From: an uncultured Eubacteriales bacterium
Lineage (GTDB): Bacteria > Bacillota > Clostridia > Peptostreptococcales > Anaerovoracaceae
Reading direction: 5' to 3'
Length of the DNA stretch: 39,440 nt
NCBI GenBank assembly: GCA_902786855.1
Contig: CADAEH010000019.1
Span: 1 to 39,440 of the forward strand
The notes under the pieces were generated by a model. The model saw nothing but the letters and a program-made list of their open reading frames with translations. It was not told where the DNA came from and made no database searches. Both the position numbers and the translations under genes were made by a program. Shown in pieces: positions 22,341 to 29,959 of the stretch. Each line of letters opens with the position of its first letter. The first letter of the stretch is position 1.

Positions 22341-23075
22341 ATGTTCAAACGAATAACAGTACTGTTGCTGGCCTTTACTATGATACTGGCTTTCACAGCC
22401 TGCAGCTCAGATGAACCTGAAGATGAAAACGACGCCATAGGCGAGATCGAAAGCGCAGATGTTGTGGACGGGGGCTGGGCTATGGCAGAAAATGAAGCGG
22501 CGGCTCTTCCTGAAGATGTTCAGACCGCTTTCGACAAAGCGTACGAACAGTTTACAGGAAGTGACCTTAAGCCTGTCGCTTATATCGCCAGCCAGGTGGT
22601 CGCAGGTACTAACTACATGATACTCTGCGAGGAAACGACTGCTACAGAGAAACCGGAAACTTCATACAAGATGGTCGTGGTCTATGCTGACCTGGAGGGC
22701 AATGCGGAGTTCGCGTCCATCAATGATTTCGAATATGTAGCCTATACGGTCGGGGACAGCGAGGAAATCAGCGCAGAGAACCTCGCCGGCGGATGGTCGG
22801 TACCGGATGATGCTGCCGGATCTGCTGTTCCTGATGATGCGAAAGAGGCGTTTGACAAGGCAGTCGGTGCTTTTACCGGAGCTGAGATCGTTCCACTCGC
22901 GCTTTTGGGCAATCAGATAGTAGCCGGAACCAACTATGCTTTCATATGCAAGAGCACATTGACAACGGAAGAGCCTGTCACAGGTATCCAGGTCGTCACG
23001 GTATATGCAGATCTTGAGGACAATGCAGAGATCATCGGTATATCCACCGTTGATCCCGCAGATTTCAATAAATAG
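22341..23075 (+). CDS. Tandem cystatin-like lipoprotein
   Basis: The 244-residue exported lipoprotein has lipobox AFTAC (C21) and two homologous domains of about 100 residues. Each begins with GGW (residues 44-46 and 150-152), has a helix with AFDKAYEQFTG or AFDKAVGAFTG, and then the strand-loop motif QVVAGTNY (85-92) or QIVAGTNY (192-199). The order of N-terminal Gly pair, helix and QxVxG loop is that of cystatin/stefin Cys-protease inhibitors, and QVVAGTNY matches the canonical inhibitory loop exactly. ATG 22341 follows AGGAGG. Motif and duplication are seen; protease inhibition is inference. A shared fold with another role is possible. Confidence 0.75.
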   Translation: MFKRITVLLLAFTMILAFTACSSDEPEDENDAIGEIESADVVDGGWAMAENEAAALPEDVQTAFDKAYEQFTGSDLKPVAYIASQVVAGTNYMILCEETTATEKPETSYKMVVVYADLEGNAEFASINDFEYVAYTVGDSEEISAENLAGGWSVPDDAAGSAVPDDAKEAFDKAVGAFTGAEIVPLALLGNQIVAGTNYAFICKSTLTTEEPVTGIQVVTVYADLEDNAEIIGISTVDPADFNK

Positions 23076-23080
23076 CAGGT

Positions 23081-23977
23081 ATGAAACGAACACTGACCGG
23101 TGACCTCATGATGCTGGCGGCGACCATGATATTTGGCGCTATGACCATATTTTCCAAGCAGATTCTCGCAGAGCTTGACGTGTTCAATATGGTCGCGCTC
23201 AGGTTCCTGATCGCCTTTGCAGTCTGTTTTGCAGTTTTCCATAAGAGATACAGAACTGCAGACAGAGAGACCGCTTTGCATGCATGGATTCTCGGGACCT
23301 TTCTGTTTGTGTCTTATCTGTGTATGGTCGTCGGCTGCAAATACACTACAGCATCAAATGCCGGATTCATGATGAGCCTTGTGGCATTCTTTACACCGCT
23401 CATAGTGTGGATACAGGAGAAGAAAAGACCGACAGGCAGACAGACCGCAAGCATACTTATCACGCTGATCGGCGTCGGCATGATGTGTCTTTCCGGCAGC
23501 CTGACCCTTAACAGGGGAGACATTGTATGCATATTCAGTGCGTTCTTTTATGCTTTTCAGATGCTTTATACAGAGCGCTACGCCGACAGACATGATCCTG
23601 TAGTGATCGGGACATTTCAGCTGATATTTGTATCCGTATACGGGTTTCTGTTTTCGCTTATCCTCGAAGACAGTTTCAGGCTGCCTGTCAGCGCTGCAGG
23701 CTGGGGACAGCTTATGTATCTGGCATTGGGATGCGGTGCGCTGGGATTCATTTTGCAGACATCTGCTGAAAAATACAGCTCCGCCGGGCATGCGACCATC
23801 ATTTATGCATCGCAGCCTGTGTTCGTAGCATTGTTTTCGTTTCTGCTGCTCGGCGAACAGATAACATTCCGCCAGATCGTCGGGATCGCAGTCGTTTTTG
23901 CAGGAGTTCTGATAACGGTAAAATCAGGACCGGAAGATGACTGCTCCGGTGGTCTGACATGCGGGAATGCATCCTAA
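23081..23977 (+). CDS. EamA-family (DMT) transporter
   Basis: The 298-residue inner-membrane protein has about ten hydrophobic helices arranged as two EamA repeats. The first starts GDLMMLAATMIFGAMTIFSKQIL and the second GDIVCIFSAFFYAFQMLYTERYA. The C-terminal SAGHATIIYASQPVFVALFSFLLLGEQITFRQIVG signature is typical of drug/metabolite exporters. It starts six bases after the cystatin-like gene's stop, so they are likely co-transcribed. Substrate unknown. Confidence 0.9.
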   Translation: MKRTLTGDLMMLAATMIFGAMTIFSKQILAELDVFNMVALRFLIAFAVCFAVFHKRYRTADRETALHAWILGTFLFVSYLCMVVGCKYTTASNAGFMMSLVAFFTPLIVWIQEKKRPTGRQTASILITLIGVGMMCLSGSLTLNRGDIVCIFSAFFYAFQMLYTERYADRHDPVVIGTFQLIFVSVYGFLFSLILEDSFRLPVSAAGWGQLMYLALGCGALGFILQTSAEKYSSAGHATIIYASQPVFVALFSFLLLGEQITFRQIVGIAVVFAGVLITVKSGPEDDCSGGLTCGNAS

Positions 23978-23998
23978 CATTCAGGAAAGAGTGGAATA

Positions 23999-25054
23999 AT
24001 GGTTCTGAAATATCTCTATATACTGCTGGTATTCATCCCGGTGACTATCATAGGAAAGATAATGGGCTGTTCAGACACGATGCTGTTTATTTTCAGCTCG
24101 CTGGCGATCATCCCGCTCGCAGGGCTGATGGGCAAAAGCACAGATGACATTGCCTGTTTCTGCGGGCAGAGGATAGGAGGTCTCCTGAATGCGACCTTCG
24201 GGAATGCAACAGAGCTGATCATAGCTTTTGTCGCTATGAAGGAAGGCCTGTTCGACGTAGTCAAGGCATCACTGGCTGGCTCTGTGATAGGAAACATACT
24301 TCTGGTGCTTGGCATGTCAATGCTTGCGGGCGGTCTGAAATTCAAGATCCAGACTTTCAACAGGAATTCCATCAACATCACATCCAGCATGCTTCTTTTT
24401 TCCGTCCTGGGGCTTTCGATACCGGCGATATTTACACATACGCTCCCGGAGGGAAGTCTTACTGCACAGTATGAAGGACTCAATGTCATTGTCGCAGTGC
24501 TGATGCTGCTGGTATATGTGATGCAGTTTGTGTTCACCTTTGTGACGCACCGCGCGCTCTATGAGGAGACTGTTCCTGCTGACGAAGGAGAATTGCATAA
24601 AGCGAGCCTGCCGCGCGCGATCGGTCTTCTGGTCGTATCCACGATATGTATCGCTGTTATTTCAGAGATTTTTGTCGATACGGTCGAACCTATGGCGGAA
24701 AGCGCAGGTCTCAGCAAGACCTTTGTCGGCATCATTCTGGTCCCGATAATAGGCAATGCGGCAGAACATTCTTCAGCCATCATTATGGCACTCAAAAACA
24801 AGATGAACGCCGCGATCGAGATAGCACTGGGATCGAGCCTCCAGATAATCCTTTTTGTAGTACCGGTGCTGACTCTTCTCAGCCTTTTCTTCACACCGAT
24901 GAGCATCGTGTTTACACCGTTTGAGCTGGTCTCCCTGGTCGGAGCAGTGCTCATTGCAAATAATGTTGCCTCGGATGGAGAGTCAAACTGGCTTGAAGGT
25001 TTTCAGCTGGTGATCGTTTACATAATAATCGGTGCGGCATTTTTCTTCGTATAG
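23999..25054 (+). CDS. Calcium/proton exchanger (CaCA family, Cax type)
   Basis: The 351-residue protein of about eleven helices has both alpha-repeat signatures: GNATELIIAFVAMKEGLFDVVKASLAGSVIGNILLVLG and GNAAEHSSAIIMALKNKMNAAIEIALGSSLQIILFV. The conserved Glu and Asn residues bind Ca2+. Such antiporters export Ca2+ (or other divalent cations) in exchange for protons. Length is close to YfkE/ChaA family members. ATG 23999 has a weak site (GAAAGAGTGG). It runs in the same direction as the EamA gene, 21 bases away. Confidence 0.93.
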   Translation: MVLKYLYILLVFIPVTIIGKIMGCSDTMLFIFSSLAIIPLAGLMGKSTDDIACFCGQRIGGLLNATFGNATELIIAFVAMKEGLFDVVKASLAGSVIGNILLVLGMSMLAGGLKFKIQTFNRNSINITSSMLLFSVLGLSIPAIFTHTLPEGSLTAQYEGLNVIVAVLMLLVYVMQFVFTFVTHRALYEETVPADEGELHKASLPRAIGLLVVSTICIAVISEIFVDTVEPMAESAGLSKTFVGIILVPIIGNAAEHSSAIIMALKNKMNAAIEIALGSSLQIILFVVPVLTLLSLFFTPMSIVFTPFELVSLVGAVLIANNVASDGESNWLEGFQLVIVYIIIGAAFFFV

Positions 25055-25090
25055 TTTTATAGCCTCTGTATGACATAAAGGAGACTGACA

Positions 25091-26182
25091 ATGGACGAGA
25101 GATTTGATCTGCAGAAATATCTGACAGAAGGCGTCGAGCAGGTCGTGAAGGATGCACTCAAAGCTACTGTCAGAGACCCCCGGGAGAGTGCTTTCCTTGT
25201 AAAATTCGCAGCTGCATGTGCTGTCGCTGCCGGAAGAAGGGAGAAGAACGAAAAGGCCGGTCTTCATGTGCCGTCATATCTGATCGCGAGCATAACCTCC
25301 AGCTGCAATCTCCACTGTGAGGGGTGCTACTCACGTGCTAACGATGCTACAACTGATTGCGCTCCGTCAATGCAGCTTACCGATGAAGAATGGCTAAGGA
25401 TTTTCAGAGAAGCTGAAGAACTGGGAGTAAGCTTCATACTGCTTGCCGGCGGCGAACCTATGCTGAGATGGGATGTCATTGAATCAGCAGGTAAAATGAA
25501 AAACATCCTCTTTCCTGTCTTCACCAACGGGACTTTTATGGGAGACAAGCATCTTGAACTCCTTGACAGGTGCCGAAACATCGTTCCTGTCATAAGCATT
25601 GAGGGAGAGCGCGAGGAAACTGATGCCAGGAGAGGCGAGGGCGTATATGATACCGTCATGGACAAGATGGACAAGCTCTGTGAAAGAGACATTATATATG
25701 GAGTTTCCGTTACTGTCACCAAGGAGAATATGGAGAAAGCTTATTCAGACGCATTTCTTGATTCACTCAGGTCGCGCGGATGCAAAGCAGTATTCTATAT
25801 AGAATTCGTACCGGTCTCTGATGAAGGGGAACATCTTGCGCCTGATGATGATGACCGCGAATACATGGCTGGCAGGATCGATGACCTGCGAAAGAACAGG
25901 CAGGACATGGTATATATCGCATTCCCGGGAGATGAAAAAAGCTCCGGCGGATGCCTGGCAGCCGGCCGTGGTTTTTTCCACATCAATTCACACGGCGGCG
26001 CAGAACCTTGCCCGTTTTCACCATATTCGGATATCAACGTCAGGGACACTTCGCTGAGAGATGCACTCAGTTCAAAACTGTTTACTGCTCTCAGAAGCAG
26101 TGATATTCTTGCGGACGATCACATAGGAGGCTGCGTTCTCAATGAGAAAAGAGACCAGGTCGAGGCACTGCTTGGTCTGTGA
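25091..26182 (+). CDS. Radical SAM protein with SPASM-like C-terminus
   Basis: The 363-residue protein has the Fe-S motif SCNLHCEGCYSRA (C72, C76, C79), followed by a LLAGGEPMLRWD SAM-binding loop and an FTNGTFMG strand. C-terminal cysteines (GGCLAAGRGFF, EPCPFSPYSD, GGCVLNEK) suggest a partial SPASM/Twitch auxiliary cluster. A helical N-terminal extension of about 60 residues precedes the barrel. The acidic DDDDRE insert near 255 is unusual. It resembles clostridial heme/peptide-modifying type enzymes, but no small precursor peptide is seen near it. ATG 25091 follows AAAGGAGA. Confidence 0.9.
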   Translation: MDERFDLQKYLTEGVEQVVKDALKATVRDPRESAFLVKFAAACAVAAGRREKNEKAGLHVPSYLIASITSSCNLHCEGCYSRANDATTDCAPSMQLTDEEWLRIFREAEELGVSFILLAGGEPMLRWDVIESAGKMKNILFPVFTNGTFMGDKHLELLDRCRNIVPVISIEGEREETDARRGEGVYDTVMDKMDKLCERDIIYGVSVTVTKENMEKAYSDAFLDSLRSRGCKAVFYIEFVPVSDEGEHLAPDDDDREYMAGRIDDLRKNRQDMVYIAFPGDEKSSGGCLAAGRGFFHINSHGGAEPCPFSPYSDINVRDTSLRDALSSKLFTALRSSDILADDHIGGCVLNEKRDQVEALLGL

Positions 26183-26298
26183 GGACGATATTACAGGGCA
26201 TTTTTACCGAAGACTACACAGAACAGCCGGTAACGATGTGCTGATACCAGTAAATAATAAATCAGTTTGATCTACTTTGTTATATAAGGAGGAAGACA

Positions 26299-26697
26299 AT
26301 GAGTAAAGTAAATGATTTTCTGACAGAAGCAGGAGTTTTCTATCTGGCAACAGTCGACGGTGATCAGCCTAAGGTGAGACCGCTCGGCGCTCACATGGAA
26401 ATGGACGGAAAAGTGCTTTTCGGCGTAGGCGACTTCAAGGAAGTATATAAGCAGCTGGTTGCGAATCCGAAAGTTGAGATCGCATGTGCTAAGCCTGATG
26501 GACACTGGTTGCGCTATACCGGCAAGGCCGTATTCGAAACAGATCCTAAATATGCAGAGGCAAGCCTTGAGGCAATGCCGATGCTGAAAAACATCTATAA
26601 CGAAGAGACAGGGCACAAACTGATGATGTTCCATCTTGAGGATGCTGTCGCAGTTGATATCCCGATGATGGGACCGGGAGAGGATCTGCTCAGGTAA
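26299..26697 (+). CDS. Pyridoxamine 5'-phosphate oxidase-like flavin protein
   Basis: The 132-residue split-barrel protein begins with FLTEAGVFYLATVDGDQPKVRPLG, the usual FMN-binding strand order, and ends FHLEDAVAVDIPMMGPGEDLL. It belongs to the large PNPOx-like group of small FMN or F420 proteins with unknown substrate, common in anaerobes. ATG 26299 follows AAGGAGGA. It probably forms a short operon with the following hydrolase, 56 bases away. Confidence 0.9.
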   Translation: MSKVNDFLTEAGVFYLATVDGDQPKVRPLGAHMEMDGKVLFGVGDFKEVYKQLVANPKVEIACAKPDGHWLRYTGKAVFETDPKYAEASLEAMPMLKNIYNEETGHKLMMFHLEDAVAVDIPMMGPGEDLLR

Positions 26698-26752
26698 GGA
26701 TGAGTAAACCCGACATCAGTATCAGCTCAGAGATAATATAGAGGAAGAGCAT

Positions 26753-27277
26753 ATGAGAAAGATACTTGTTGTAGTAGACATGCAGAATGATTTCATAGAC
26801 GGTGCTCTGGGCACCCCGGAAGCTCTGGCTATCGTCGATAATGTTAAGGCTAAGATAAAGGAGTATGATAAGCAGGATATCTTTGTGACAATGGATACTC
26901 ATGCGCCTGATTATCTGAACACTCAGGAGGGAAAGAACCTGCCTGTCGAACACTGCATAAAAGGAACGGAAGGCTGGCTGGTAAGAAGCGATGTGGCTGA
27001 GCTCCTTAATGGTGCAAATGTATATGAGAAACCGACTTTCGGGAGCGTGCGGCTGGCGAGAGACTTAGCTGCGATCGCAGCTGAGCAGGAAACAGAGATC
27101 GAGATCATCGGTCTGTGCACTGATATCTGCGTCGTGTCTAATGCACTGCTCCTTAAAGCAGTGATGCCTGAAGTACCGATTTCAGTTGACCCTGCATGCT
27201 GTGCCGGCGTGACACCGGGATCCCATGAAGCGGCACTCAAAACAATGCAGATGTGCCAGATAAAAATAGAAGACTAA
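26753..27277 (+). CDS. Isochorismatase/nicotinamidase-family cysteine hydrolase
   Basis: The 174-residue protein has the catalytic Asp in VVVDMQNDFIDGALG (D9), a metal-binding VTMDTHAPDY segment, a Lys-bearing EKPTFGSVR and the catalytic Cys in EIIGLCTDICVVSNALLLKA. Overall it resembles small clostridial nicotinamidase-like enzymes. Hydrolysis of nicotinamide is the likeliest reaction, but other amides are possible. ATG 26753 follows GAGGAAGAG. Confidence 0.9.
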   Translation: MRKILVVVDMQNDFIDGALGTPEALAIVDNVKAKIKEYDKQDIFVTMDTHAPDYLNTQEGKNLPVEHCIKGTEGWLVRSDVAELLNGANVYEKPTFGSVRLARDLAAIAAEQETEIEIIGLCTDICVVSNALLLKAVMPEVPISVDPACCAGVTPGSHEAALKTMQMCQIKIED

Positions 27278-27289
27278 ACAAGGCAGAGC

Positions 27290-28096
27290 ATGGTTTTATT
27301 TTTCAGCACTACCGGAAATACTGAATATATCGCAAAGCAGATCGCAGCCAGACTCAATGATCAGACTGCAGATCTGCTTCCGCTTATCCGGGAACATGAT
27401 TATTCGGATATCCATTCGGAAACTCCTTTTGTGATCTGCGCACCGGTCTATGTCTGTGAGATGCCGGGATTTGTGGCAGAATACCTTAAAAATGCCAGGT
27501 TGACAGGTTGCAGAGATGTGTACTTCGTGTTCACAAGCGGCGGATATGCCGGAATCAGCGGGCCGCTTGCAGGCAGAATTGTCAGAAAGAAGGGCATGAG
27601 ATACAGAGGCTGCGCGGAGCTTGTGATGCCTCAGAATTACATAGCGACCAATCTGTACGATGAACTGGAGGACGGTGAGATAGAAAGAAGGATCGCAGCA
27701 TCCTCAGATATGGTGGACCGGATAGCCGAGATCATCAGAAGTGGAGATGATCTGAAGTCACGACACAAATGGCTTCTGGAATACGCTGCTATAATCCCTG
27801 CCAACCCTATATGGCAGAGAGTGATGCAGCCGGTAAAGCAATTCTATGTGACCGATAAATGCACAGGCTGCGGGCTTTGTGCCGAGAGATGCCCACTTAA
27901 AAGGATACAGATGATGCCGGTCAGGGCATCCGGTAAGGTTTCCTCATATCCGAAATGGACAGGCCGCAGTTGTGCGCATTGTATGTCATGCATACAGAAC
28001 TGTCCGGCCGGAGCCATCGAATACGGCAATATCACGCCGGGCAAGAAGAGATACAGATTCAAAGATTATCAGTATGCCGCACCGGAGTCAAAGTAA
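27290..28096 (+). CDS. EFR1-family flavodoxin-ferredoxin protein
   Basis: The 268-residue protein has an N-terminal flavodoxin domain (FFSTTGNTEYIAKQIAARL, with the FMN phosphate loop) up to about residue 175. Two [4Fe-4S] ferredoxin motifs follow: CTGCGLCAERCP and CAHCMSCIQNCPAG. This architecture is the EFR1 group found in strict anaerobes, predicted to shuttle electrons between flavin and Fe-S partners. It starts 12 bases after the hydrolase stop, with a weak ribosome binding site. Specific partner unknown. Confidence 0.92.
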   Translation: MVLFFSTTGNTEYIAKQIAARLNDQTADLLPLIREHDYSDIHSETPFVICAPVYVCEMPGFVAEYLKNARLTGCRDVYFVFTSGGYAGISGPLAGRIVRKKGMRYRGCAELVMPQNYIATNLYDELEDGEIERRIAASSDMVDRIAEIIRSGDDLKSRHKWLLEYAAIIPANPIWQRVMQPVKQFYVTDKCTGCGLCAERCPLKRIQMMPVRASGKVSSYPKWTGRSCAHCMSCIQNCPAGAIEYGNITPGKKRYRFKDYQYAAPESK

Positions 28097-28165
28097 CAGA
28101 CGGCGGATCTCCAGGGCTCCGGATCAGAAGAATGCGGCTGTTAAGAGAAAACGGAGTACTTTAAA

Positions 28166-28636
28166 ATGACAAAAATATTATTCGTCTGTCACGGCAATAT
28201 ATGCAGAAGCCCGATGGCTGAATTCGTACTTAAAGATATGGTGAGAAAACGCGGGTTGGATGATATATTTGAGATCGAATCAGCGGCGACAAGCCGGGAG
28301 GAGATCGGCAATCCGGTGTATCCGCCTGCCAGAAGAAAGCTTGCGGAGAACGGTATTGCATGCAGCGGACACAGGGCATGGCAGATGACGAGGGCAGACT
28401 ATGATCACTATGATATGATCATCTGCATGGATGCTAATAATATACGTAATACTCTGCGTATAACCGGGGGAGACCCGGAGAATAAGATCAGCCTGCTTCT
28501 TGACTATACCTCAAGAGCAGGTCAGCAGGTTGCGGATCCGTGGTACACAGGCAATTTTGACGCAACATGGAGAGACGTAACCGAAGGATGTGAAGGTCTT
28601 CTCAATAGAATAATGCGTGAAAGAAATAATGTATAA
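28166..28636 (+). CDS. Low-molecular-weight protein tyrosine phosphatase
   Basis: The 156-residue protein starts with the P-loop VCHGNICRSPMAEF (C8, R14 of the Cx5R motif) and has the general-acid Asp in VADPWYTG near the end. It dephosphorylates phosphotyrosine or phosphoarginine in related bacteria. Length is typical. GGAG lies ten bases before ATG 28166. The next gene starts six bases after its stop, so the two are likely co-transcribed. Confidence 0.94.
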   Translation: MTKILFVCHGNICRSPMAEFVLKDMVRKRGLDDIFEIESAATSREEIGNPVYPPARRKLAENGIACSGHRAWQMTRADYDHYDMIICMDANNIRNTLRITGGDPENKISLLLDYTSRAGQQVADPWYTGNFDATWRDVTEGCEGLLNRIMRERNNV

Positions 28637-28642
28637 AGGGAT

Positions 28643-29800
28643 ATGAAAGAATATCTGGATATAGTAAATGAATACGGTGAGCCGACCGGTGAGACAGTTG
28701 AGCGAAGCATCGCTCACCTCGAAGGAATTCCTCACAGGACATCACACCTGTGGGTCGTACGCAGAAAAAACGGAGGCATAGAGATACTCCTTCAGAAACG
28801 GTCATTCAATAAGTCTTTCCCGGGTTGTTATGACATCTCAAGCGCAGGACATATTCCTGCAGGGGACGAATTCATACCTTCGGCAATAAGAGAGCTTAAG
28901 GAAGAGCTGGGAATAACGGCAGATGAGTCAGAACTCGTATATTGCGGAGACAGGTACATCGTCTGGGATGATGTGTTCTTCGGCAAACCATATCACGACA
29001 GACAGTATACGAGAGTTTTTCTTATCTGGCTTGATCTTGAAGAATCACAGTTCACTCTTCAGGAGGAAGAGGTGGACAGCATCCGCTGGATGGATCTGGA
29101 GGAATGCATCGAAGGTGTCAGAAACGGCTCTTTCGAAAACTGTATAGCGCTCGAAGAACTCGATATGGTCAGACGGAAAGCCCTGGACATGATCGCTGTT
29201 TCGGTAGAGCAGATGCGCAGAAGCGATGCATATACGATAGAACACTTCGTGCCGGGAAAGGAACTTATGTACCGCGCGGCGAAGGGCGTATATGATGCAT
29301 ATGACGGTTGGACCGGCAGATCGATAGCGATCATCGTCGGCGGAGGAAATAACGGCGGTGACGGGTATGCGCTCGCCGGGATCCTTAAGAGAGAAGGGAT
29401 CGACTCTGTGATCTATAAGGTCTCAGAGAAAATGACTGATGACGGCAGATACTATCACGATATCGCAGCAGACCTCGGAGTGAAGATATGCAGTTTCACT
29501 GAAGATACGGATCTCTCACCGTATGATATTGTAGTAGACTGCATCCTGGGAACAGGGTTCAGAGGTGATGTAAGAGGCCTTGCGGCCGATGCGATCAAAG
29601 CCGTCAATGAGAGCAACGCGTATGTGATCAGTGTGGATATAAACAGCGGGATGAACGGCGATACCGGTGAAGCATCAACGGCAGTAAGATCTGATCTGAC
29701 AGTATCGATAGGCTATTACAAACAGGGACTTTTCAAAGGACAGGCTGAAGAGTATATAGGAAAACTAGTAAATACAGATATCGGTATAGTCCTGATATAG
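28643..29800 (+). CDS. Fusion of IDI-like Nudix hydrolase and YjeF_N (NAD(P)H-hydrate epimerase)
   Basis: The 385-residue protein has two enzymes in one chain. Residues 1-185 are a Nudix hydrolase of the IDI/YfcD-like group: HRTSHLWVVRR, LLQKRSFNKSFPGCYDIS and Nudix box GHIPAGDEFIPSAIRELKEE, where Asp replaces the usual first Glu. Residues 188-385 are a YjeF N-terminal domain: VGGGNNGGDGYALAGIL, VDCILGTGFRGDVRG and VISVDINSGMNGDTGE. YjeF_N epimerises damaged NAD(P)H hydrate and is usually free or fused to the dehydratase; a Nudix partner is unusual. No frameshift is seen. A dehydratase (YjeF_C) is absent from the window. Confidence 0.88.
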   Translation: MKEYLDIVNEYGEPTGETVERSIAHLEGIPHRTSHLWVVRRKNGGIEILLQKRSFNKSFPGCYDISSAGHIPAGDEFIPSAIRELKEELGITADESELVYCGDRYIVWDDVFFGKPYHDRQYTRVFLIWLDLEESQFTLQEEEVDSIRWMDLEECIEGVRNGSFENCIALEELDMVRRKALDMIAVSVEQMRRSDAYTIEHFVPGKELMYRAAKGVYDAYDGWTGRSIAIIVGGGNNGGDGYALAGILKREGIDSVIYKVSEKMTDDGRYYHDIAADLGVKICSFTEDTDLSPYDIVVDCILGTGFRGDVRGLAADAIKAVNESNAYVISVDINSGMNGDTGEASTAVRSDLTVSIGYYKQGLFKGQAEEYIGKLVNTDIGIVLI

Positions 29801-29862
29801 AGCCTGTATTGAAACATTCTTGTCAGATCGGAATTATTCTGTTCAGTATGAATCTATGACAT

Positions 29863-29904
29863 AAAGAACGAAGAGACATCCATGCGGATGTCTCTTCGTT
29901 CTTT
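29863..29904. terminator. Perfect 19-bp bidirectional terminator
   Basis: The 19-base arm at 29863-29881 (starts AAAGAACGAAG) pairs without mismatch to 29886-29904 around the loop ATGC. T-runs flank both sides. It ends the rightward Nudix-YjeF transcript and the leftward ene-reductase transcript. Confidence 0.92.
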
Positions 29905-29959
29905 TGGAGATTGATTATGTCTTCTGAAACTAAATATGCTAGTTTCTGCAAAATCTGTA

